The notes under the pieces are model-generated. The model made no database searches. It was given only the letters and a program-made list of their open reading frames with translations, and was not told the DNA's origin. Positions 57,085 through 64,000 of a DNA stretch of 64,000 bases are shown here, piece after piece. Source of the DNA: Cichorium intybus. Lineage: Eukaryota > Streptophyta > Magnoliopsida > Asterales > Asteraceae. The stretch is from positions 1 through 64,000 of the forward strand of contig JAKNSD010000063.1 in NCBI GenBank assembly GCA_023525715.1, read 5' to 3'. Numbering within the stretch: the stretch's first letter is position 1; every line of letters begins with the position of its first letter. A program made the position numbers and the translations under genes.

Positions 57085-59405
57085 CTAAACTAATGGGTTG
57101 ATTACATCAAGAAAATTCAAAGACGAAACAGTTTGTGGATAACGAATAGCATCAAAAATATTGAAATTAATGATATCTCCATCAAATTCCATGGAAAGCG
57201 TTCCATTGAAAACATCAATTTTTGTCCTTGCTGTGCTCATGAAAGGTCTTCCCAAGAGTATTGAACAAGAATTTGGTGTTTCGTCTCCACCCATATCTAA
57301 AATGTAAAAATCAGTGGGAAATACTAGTTCATTAACTTGCACCAAAACGTCCTCTAATACACCTTTTGGGTGTACTATAGAGCGATCGACTAGTTGAATG
57401 ATTACCCCGGTACTTATTAATGGTCCTATTTTTAACGATTTGAAAACGGAGTAAGGTAGGTCATTAATTGTATCACCGAGATCTAGGATGGCCTTTGGAA
57501 TATAAAGATTTCCAATTTTGCATGGAACAGTGAAAACACCCGGATCTTTACATTTTTTCGGTAGTCGTTTTTGCAAAACGGCCGAGATGTTTTCACCAAC
57601 TTTAACAGTTCCACTTTCTTTTAGTTTCTTTTTGGAGGTACAACGTTCTTTGAGAAATTTGGCATATCTAGGAATTTGTTTGATTGCATCAAGTAAAGGA
57701 ATATTTACCTCAACTTTTCGAAACATGTCCATAATTTCTTGATCTTCCTTTTCCTTCTTTGTGATTTTTAGTCTAGATGGAAAAGGAGGAGGGGTGATTT
57801 TTACCTCAACTTTGGCTGGTTTGTTGGGAGCTTCGCTTCTTGTATCGGTATCGTCTTCGATCTCTATCTCTCTTTGTCTTTCTCTTGTCAGGCTTGGTTC
57901 TTCATAGCTTTTCCCACTTCTTAAAGTAACAGCATTTACATTATGTTTAGGATTTTCTTGGGATTGAGAAGGTAACTTACCTTGAGATTCCATTTTCTTG
58001 ACAGAAGTGGCTAGCTGAGCCATTTGTTGCTCCAGGTTCTTGATGCTAGCTCTTGTTTCTTGTTGAAATGATTGAGTACTTGTTGCCAGACTTTTCACAA
58101 TATCCTCTAAGGACATGCTTGTGCTTGCAGATTTTTGTGGTGGAGGATTTTGGTAGTATTGTTGGGATCTTTCTTGGTTATATTGTTTTGGCCTTTCTTG
58201 ATATTGGTTGCGATTTTGTTGTGGGTAGTTTTGATTTGACGAGTAGTTCCAATTTTGGTTATTTCGGTTTGGTTCTAATGGTCTTTGATTCTGTCCGGTA
58301 AATCCTCCCATGGCTTTTGCTTGTTCTTGCTCTTCTCGCAATTCGGGACACATGTCAGTCGGGTGTCCATATTGTAAGCAAATGCCACACGCTCTAACTA
58401 CCGGTTCGATTCCTTTGTCTTTGGTAAGTTGCATCACGACTTTAGTTAGTTGGGAAATCTGACTTTCGAGATAGGGAGTACTCACCTCTTTTACGCTTCT
58501 TGATGGATCTGCATACCACTCGTCTTCTCCTTGGGTATGCTTGGATTCTTCCGCCATTTTCTCGATCAAGGCTCGTATTTGGGTCGGCGTTTGGTCGATC
58601 AACGAGCCTCCACTTGAAGCATTTATTAGTCGTCTTTCCATTGGCGTTAAACCTTCACAAAAATATCGAAATAATTGGTAATCAGAAATACCATGTTCTG
58701 GGCATCGGGCACACAATTTTTTGAATCTTTCCCAATATGTATGTAAGGCTTCTTTCATTCCCTGCTTGATTTCGATGATTTCCCTTCTTAGACTTGAAGC
58801 TTTTGTCTCCGGAAAATACTTGTCAAGGAATAACCGTGCAAGACCATTCCATGTCGTGACCGACCCCGGTGGTAGGTTATATAACCATTCTTTAGCTGAG
58901 TCTAGCAATGAAAAGGGGAGTGCCCTTAACCTAATTTGGTCTTCCGAGACATCGTGTGGTTTCATTCCCACACACACGACATGAAATTCTTTTAAAATTT
59001 TATGCGGGTCTTCATTTTCTACGCCCCGAAATTGGGGTAGTAAATGAATAAGCCCAGATTTTAATTCAAAGTTTGTCATGTGTGGGTAGGTTATGCAGAG
59101 GGGTTGTTGGGTAACATCTTGGGTTGCCCATTGGCGAAGTGTTCGCTCATGTGTGGGTAGGTTATGCAGAGGGGTTGTTGATAGGGGGTTGTATGTGGGG
59201 TGTCGTTATTGGATTCGTATTCTGTTTCTGTTTCTGACGAGGAAAGGTCTGGCCAAATGTCTATGATAGGAGGGTTTGATGAAGAAGCGGTTTGGGAAGC
59301 TTGCTGCTTCTTGCGAAGTTTAGCTTGTTTCCTTAGCCTTTTTGCGGTTTTCTCAATCTCCGAATCAAGTTCAAGAGGCGTACCTGTTCGTGAAGATCTT
59401 GGCAT
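57085..59405 (-). pseudogene. A-element gag-protease, frame broken by a short duplication
   Basis: Starts MPRSSRTGTPLELDSEIEKT at 59405, the ATG just inside the primer site. A 71-bp period duplication (59077-59109 and 59148-59180) shifts the frame at about 59090; the main part runs 59079-57085 (664 aa). The Gag core has IRLRALPFSLLDSAKEWLYN and TTWNGLARLFLDKYFP. A zinc knuckle CGICLQYGHPTDMC is near residue 230, followed by a Gln/Asn-rich linker. The protease region reads ILDLGDTINDLP, where Athila-type elements usually have DLGAS, so the active-site loop is altered. A TAG at 57085-57087 separates it from pol in the same frame. Confidence 0.9.
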
Positions 59406-59426
59406 AAAATATTAGTAATACCGTGC

Positions 59427-59444
59427 TCCCCGGCAACGGCGCCA
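59427..59444 (-). other. A-element primer binding site, tRNA-Asp
   Basis: On the minus strand TGGCGCCGTTGCCGGGGA starts four bases inside the LTR end, exactly complementary to the plant tRNA-Asp 3' end with CCA. Confidence 0.9.
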
Positions 59445-59447
59445 ATT

Positions 59448-60105
59448 TGTTGAGTGTGTCAAACCAACAAAATAAAAGAGTTGAAATATGGTTTTAAAAT
59501 GATTTGTTGATTACCAATATTTCGTGATTGCACTACTTGATATAAATACTAACTATGTAGTATAAATGGCAAGCAGTGTCGATCCACAGGGAGCGATGGT
59601 CTAATGGATTACACCTTGATTTCACGAGATTTAAACTTGTAAAGAAAGTAACAAAAGGGGGGGGGGGGGTTTGATGTTTAGTTGGAATACGATTGTATAA
59701 TTGACTTGGGACAAAATATAGAAAAATTGCTTTTGTATTTTATAATTTGGGGACAAATTCTGGTTTTGTATTTTTAGTCATATGATTGGAAATAACAAAT
59801 AGAATGATGTTTATAACTTTAATCTTTCTAAGTTGGTACTTGTGTATGTCTAAAAGCTCGGACATACACCATTCACCTAATGTATCTTAGTCAAGAGAAG
59901 CTCGTTAACTAAGACTAATCTTACTAATCAAATCTAGATAAGATCATAGAATTTGAATGAAAGATTGCATTATGTTTTATGTCAATGTTCCCAACAATGT
60001 TCAATACTCCTAAACAAGCGTTGAAGCGTCAAAACATGAGATATGATTTTCACCATAAAATGATGATTATCACAAATAACATTTTATGAAACAATTACAC
60101 GGATT
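59448..60105 (-). repeat. A-element 5' LTR, truncated
   Basis: Matches 40036-40691 with about eight substitutions by eye, then stops at 60105. The U3 part present in the other LTR (about 950 bp, with dyads and TATA box) is missing here, so the element has lost its 5' promoter. Confidence 0.9.
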
Positions 60106-60881
60106 ACAACTTTTAAGGGTTGTCACAAACAGTCCCTTAACTTATAAAAACATGAATTCTATCCACCAATCCTAGCCAAACAAGCTCATGGTGACAAATC
60201 TAGCTCCAAAATGAATATTAACAAACTCGAACTTCATCTAAAACCACATTAAGACTAGGCTAGGGTTTTTCTCAAAGATTCAAAAACTAAAGGAAGAAGA
60301 ACTCATTCCTTAGCCCCTAAAGGTCACCTTCATCCAAGATATGGAGCCATTATGGTCTTAAGGAGCTTGAAAATGATCTCATAACTCCATTAACAACAAG
60401 AAATTAACTAAGGAAAGCAAGGTTTTAAACACTTACAATGGTCCAGGGAAAGCAATAGGATTGAGTCCTTCCAAGCACCACACTCTTTAGCACCTTTCTT
60501 CCTTCTTCTTCCTCCAAGATCCTTCAAAAACCCACAAATGAAGCTAACACAACAATGGAGGCTTGAGAGAGAGTTTTAGGGTGTTCTCTAGGGTTCCAGG
60601 TGGTAAATGACGGCCCTTAGGTGGGTTTTAACCATAAAAACGACCCAAACCCATGAAAATAATGATTTTCCCGCTCAGAGGCTATTAGCAGCGCTAACAT
60701 GAAAGTTAGCGTCGCTAACTGCGGGTACGTGCATGGTCACCATCGCGTTTTAGACTGTTCGTGACTGATCTGGGATTTGGTCACATTAGCACCGCTAACC
60801 TAAGGGTTAGCGTCACTAATCCCAATTTTCCCTATTTTCTCATTTTTTTTTGTTTTAGTTAAATAGTTAAATGCTAATATT
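60106..60881 (-). other. Probable C-element 3' LTR interior
   Basis: Non-coding, lying between the A-element 5' LTR and the C-element integrase end. It contains two sets of ttagcg(t/c)(c/t)gctaa-type dyads near 60675-60720 and 60785-60820, resembling the dyad pairs of the other LTR elements. LTR limits not resolved. Confidence 0.45.
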
Positions 60882-62221
60882 TCAATACCTGGTTCCGGGT
60901 TTTGTAGCTCCCCCCCCCTTTGACGGGATTTCGTCCCCGAAATCCACTCCTTCAAATAATTCCAGATGGTTCTTCCTCATTTCCTCCTCCAGTTCCCAAG
61001 TCCATTCTGAGCCCTTGCGATGCTGCCACTGCACCTTCACCATATGACTCACCTTCCTACGAAGAGCCTTAGCCCTTCTTTCCAAAACTGTAATGGGTCG
61101 TTCTGCGTAATTCAGGCGCTCATCAACCTGAATATCTTCCAATGGAACCATAGTGGACTCATCGGCTATACATTTCCTTAGCTGGGATACATGGAACGTG
61201 TCGTGGATCTTGCTGAGTTGTTCCGGCAGCTCCAAATGATAGGCTACTTATCCAACCCGATCCACAACCCGGTGTTGTCCAATATACCTTGGTCCCAACT
61301 TTCCTCGCTTACGGAACCGAATAATGCCCTTCCATGGTAACACCTTGAGAAGCACAAAGTTTCCCACTTGAAACTCGAGACTAGATCGGCGCTTATCATC
61401 GTAGCTCTTGGTCGACTCTGCGTTGTACGTAACGTTTCTCGAACCTGATAGATTAGTTCCGTCGTCTTGAGTACTATTTCAATACTCCCCAAAACGCGTT
61501 GGCCAACCTCTACTCAACAGATCGGGGTTCGACATTTCCTACCATGCAATGCCTCGAAAGGAGGCATCCTGATACTCGAATGATAACTGTTGTTGTAAGA
61601 GAACTCTGCCAATGATAAGTACAAATCACACTTTCCATCAAAGTCAATAACACAAGCCCTCAACATATCCTCGAACGTCTATATCGTTCTTTCACTTTGA
61701 TCACCCGTCTGAGGGTGATACGCAGTACTGAAATGAAGTCGTGTTTCCAATTCCTCGTGGAATTTCTTCGAAAAATGTAACGTAAATCGAACATCCCTAT
61801 CTGAAACTATCAATACCGGAATCCCATGACGAGGTATCACCTCATCTACATATGCCTTGGCCAATTGTTGGGCCAAAAAAGTCTCCTAAATCGGTATAAA
61901 GTGAGCACTCTTGGTTAACCGATCCGCAACGACCCAAATAGTATCCACATTTTGCGGAGTCCGCGGCAACTTGGTGATGAAATCTATAGTAATGTGCTCC
62001 CATTTCCATTCAGGTATCTCCAACGGTTGCAATTTACCATGTGGTCTTTGATGCTCCGCCTTCACCTTCCTAGATATTAACACTTCTCCACATGCCACAC
62101 TATGTCGCGCTTCATCTCCGCCCACCAATAATCTTATGAAGATATCGATACATTTTCGTAGCACCCAGATGAATGGAGAACTTCGACTTATGTGCTTCAT
62201 CCAACAAAACTTGGCGTGCAT
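60882..62221 (-). pseudogene. C-element integrase and chromodomain remnant (chromovirus)
   Basis: Minus-strand pieces: HHCC/core start with WKWEHITIDFITKLPRTPQN and IWVVADRLTKSAHFIPI (62221-61886), core with IPVLIVSDRDVRF and FSTAYHPQTGDQSERTI (61876-61679), a shifted middle (61492-61244), and a C-terminal part HDTFHVSQLRKCIADEST, then VKVQWQHRKGSEWTWELEEE (61235-60882). The last resembles the chromodomain region of plant Tekay/Del-type chromoviruses. At least three shifts or stops. The 5' part of pol is missing, cut by the D-element. Confidence 0.85.
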
Positions 62222-62224
62222 CGC

Positions 62225-63185
62225 TGATGAAACCTAGTAATATCAAGTATTTTAGTCGTCGTTGAGCCCTATGTTGAGTAAAATATATCTCATAAACTGT
62301 TATATACTCATGTTTTTGTGTCGAGTGCTTGTGTGCGAAATATATACAATACAGGGGTTAAAACCGTTCAAAATTGTCAAGTTTGGGAATGAAGTCCACT
62401 TTCAGGAGAAAGCACACGGACGCCGCGTTTCAAAAGACACGCGCGCCGCGAATAGTCAAAGTATCGGATTAGAGTTTCAAATTCAAAAAGAGAACATCGG
62501 GGTTACAAATAAGGATGCGCCACATATTTCACTCTTGCGCACCGCGTCCACGCAATTTTTGCAACTATAAATAGAGGCTTCCTGTTCGTGTTTCGAGAGC
62601 GAAGACTCGACCTTTGAGTGGAATTTAGGCCTCTTCGACTCGTATTTTCGTATTTCAGTGATTGATAGTTGGTAGTTGCGTAGTTTTAGTTATTTTCTTG
62701 TTTTTTTGGTTTTGTTTATCGCGCGTATTCAACTGTTCTGACTTGTAGAACTCGCTGGACCGCGTAGATCTAGATTATTTTCCGAAGTCAGAAACATTCG
62801 ACTTATGGTTTGGTTTAGTTTTCGGTTTCAGTTTACGCTTACAATTACTATTCGTTTGATCTATTGTTTGGTGTTTTGCGATTCTGATTTTCTAAGTATA
62901 CCTCAGGATCAGAACGTTTGGTTGGTTTGGATCGAGATTTGGATTTGGATTTGGATTTGAATAGTTTAATAATCGCAAGTTTATGTTTTCGATATTTTCG
63001 TATTGTTTGGATTTTGTGAAGTGTATGGGATGACACCTTCTATAGAGTGACACTATAGATAGGTTATTTCTGACACATATTCAACCATTGACTCCTTGGT
63101 TCGACCCTTACTTCCACTTAGCTAGGGTTCTTGTAAGGTATTAAATCTAGTATTTTTGACCGCATCGACGACTGCGATGATGTCA
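62225..63185 (+). repeat. D-element 5' LTR
   Basis: 961 bp, TGATGAAACC...GATGATGTCA. The second LTR is outside the window, so the left limit rests on similarity to the B-element and on the end of C-element homology. Confidence 0.8.
62419..62574 (+). promoter_or_regulatory. D-element LTR promoter region with GC motif pairs and TATA box
   Basis: CGCCGCG at 62421 and 62444 (23 bp apart), and GCGCCACA at 62517 with GCGCACCGCG at 62537 (20 bp apart), precede TATAAATAG at 62566-62574. Same layout as the B-element but with looser motifs. Confidence 0.5.
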
Positions 63186-63190
63186 AATTT

Positions 63191-63208
63191 TGGCGCCATT
63201 GTCGGGGA
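63191..63208 (+). other. D-element primer binding site, tRNA-Asp, two mismatches
   Basis: TGGCGCCATTGTCGGGGA differs from the perfect site of the B-element at two positions, both transitions. Confidence 0.8.
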
Positions 63209-63311
63209 GTTGTGTGCTTGAAGTACTGTGTCAGTGGTATTTTTGTTTTAGTTTTGGTATTTGATTTGATTTGATTTAGTTTTGTTTTTGGCGGTCGTTT
63301 GCACCTCGTGC

Positions 63312-64000
63312 ATGCATACACGTCGAGGTGAACAATCGTCACCTCTTCTTTTCGATTCTGAGATTGAACGGACCGCTTGCAGAAATTGTGTGCATAGGCG
63401 GTTAGTCAACATGAGTTTAAATGATGTAGTAGTCGAAGATATTACCAATGAGCCGACAGGAGAGGTAATGGGGGGCCCGTCGTTTGTGTCCCCGGTTCCA
63501 ACAAATCTTAATGGAGCCTCTACTAGTAGTGGTGGTGTAGTTTCAGCCTTTACACCTATTCCATCATGTACTCAGTCTGCAGTTCCACCCATTAGTCAAC
63601 CAATCCCAAACCCTAGTGGGAATCCTGCATCTGCTATATTAACAAGGGGAATGCCGACCCGTGATAGTACCCCGTGTCCACGTCAGCCAGTGCAAGTCCC
63701 GCAACAACAACAACAACCACCACCTGTTCATAAACCTCAACCACCTATTTTACAATTACAACCACAACCACAAATGCAGCCGCAACTACAACCGCAACCA
63801 CCACAACGGTACCGAATGCAAGCTGGAGATCAAGGATACAATGATGAGGACGAGGGTTGGATGCCAAACAACCCTGTCAACCAGAACCAGCAGTGGAATC
63901 GAGGTCAGGGACCTCCGCATCACAACAGCAACAGCAACAGCAACACCAACACCAGAACCAATGGCAAGGGCAACAATATTACAATAATGAATTGCATAAT
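63312..64000 (+). CDS. D-element gag N-terminus, partial and open to the window end
   Basis: ATG at 63312 encodes MHTRRGEQSSPLLFDSEIER, aligned with the B-element Gag start. About 229 codons follow without a stop: a Pro/Gln-rich region (VQVPQQQQQPPPVHKPQPP), an acidic patch YNDEDEGWMP matching YDEEDEGWVP of the B-element, and an Asn/Ser-rich stretch at the edge. The Gag core lies beyond the window. An intact frame here makes the D-element a candidate helper for the B-element, but pol cannot be seen. Confidence 0.8.
   Translation, partial: MHTRRGEQSSPLLFDSEIERTACRNCVHRRLVNMSLNDVVVEDITNEPTGEVMGGPSFVSPVPTNLNGASTSSGGVVSAFTPIPSCTQSAVPPISQPIPNPSGNPASAILTRGMPTRDSTPCPRQPVQVPQQQQQPPPVHKPQPPILQLQPQPQMQPQLQPQPPQRYRMQAGDQGYNDEDEGWMPNNPVNQNQQWNRGQGPPHHNSNSNSNTNTRTNGKGNNITIMNCI

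Larger units (their letters stand above)
40036..60105 (-). mobile_element. A-element: Athila-type Ty3/Gypsy retrotransposon (contains the B-element)
   Basis: Minus-strand element: 5' LTR at 59448-60105 (truncated at its outer side), tRNA-Asp primer site 59427-59444, gag 59405-57085, protease-RT-RNase H-integrase to 53960, internal promoter-like region 53559-53739, Athila-type ORF 53063-51594, polypurine tract 49994-50009, and a 3' LTR at 40036-49993 interrupted by the B-element. Its length without the B-element is about 11.7 kb. LTR copies differ at roughly 8 of 655 comparable bases by eye, so it is fairly young, yet all its genes carry stops or shifts. Confidence 0.9.
39733..62224 (-). mobile_element. 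C-element: Ty3/Gypsy chromovirus remnant, split by the A-element
   Basis: Left limit TGTAACGTCCC at 39733, the complement of an LTR end, interrupts the hAT gene. The sequence runs to 40035, is interrupted by the A-element, and resumes at 60106, where minus-strand integrase and chromodomain remnants lie at 60882-62221. It is cut on the right by the D-element at 62225. Only its 3' part is therefore present. I infer that the two parts are one element from position and strand, not from a shared repeat. Confidence 0.6.
62225..64000 (+). mobile_element. D-element: Athila-type retrotransposon related to the B-element, runs off the window
   Basis: Starts TGATGAAACCTAGTAATATC and shares with the B-element LTR start the string tcaagtattttag. 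The primer site and the Gag start also match the B-element. LTR 62225-63185, then primer site, then an open gag. The remainder lies beyond the window. Confidence 0.88.

Overview
This window is repeat-dominated nuclear DNA of a flowering plant. The support is several plant-type transposon classes: Ty3/Gypsy elements of Athila type primed by tRNA-Asp, a Gypsy chromovirus, Ty1/Copia, CACTA, Mutator-like and hAT elements, and Helitrons with a 3' hairpin and CTAG end. High AT content and the element types fit a eudicot, perhaps a daisy-family (Asteraceae) species, but that is only an impression. I found no convincing host gene and no RNA gene. All long coding regions belong to mobile elements, and most are broken.

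Bases 1-28,770 are a chain of mobile elements separated by sixteen (TA)n tracts of about 45-225 bp. The left edge holds copies of an unclassified module (A), some linked to a second module (B), and a 245-bp inverted-repeat MITE. Next is a large minus-strand Helitron (2177-13830). Inside it lie a CACTA remnant with a five-exon transposase-like gene, a second Helitron carrying a 1.7-kb tandem duplication, and a Mutator-like element with a perfect 9-bp target duplication. Then come two plus-strand Helitrons with the same 3' end, two larger inverted-repeat elements related to the MITE, more A and B modules, and a poly(A)-tailed retroposed sequence. From 28,770 to the end there are no long TA tracts.

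Bases 28,770-39,732 hold a CACTA terminus, AT-rich DNA without genes, a decayed Copia element on the minus strand (30,940-37,342) whose gag is split by a 328-bp duplication, and a decayed hAT transposase gene (minus strand) cut by a 907-bp palindromic Mutator-like MITE.

Bases 39,733-64,000 are nested LTR elements. A chromovirus remnant (C) lies in the hAT gene. An Athila-type element (A-element, minus strand) lies in C. A second, non-autonomous Athila-type element (B-element, plus strand, 41,282-49,631, 5-bp duplication ACAAC) lies in the 3' LTR of the A-element. A third (D-element) starts at 62,225 and runs off the window. The B-element keeps two intact ORFs, gag-protease and an Athila-type ORF, but has no reverse transcriptase or integrase.

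The most interesting signal is regulatory. In both the A- and B-elements, regularly spaced pairs of GC-rich motifs sit upstream of a TATA box in the LTR, and the same arrangement recurs inside the element upstream of the env-position ORF. The motif differs between the two (GTTACACGGCCGTGTAAC with 31-32 bp spacing in A; CGCGCCGCGG and CGCGACGCGG with 22 bp spacing in B), but the layout is the same. This suggests a duplicated LTR-type promoter driving a second transcript. All coordinates and divergence counts were made by eye.
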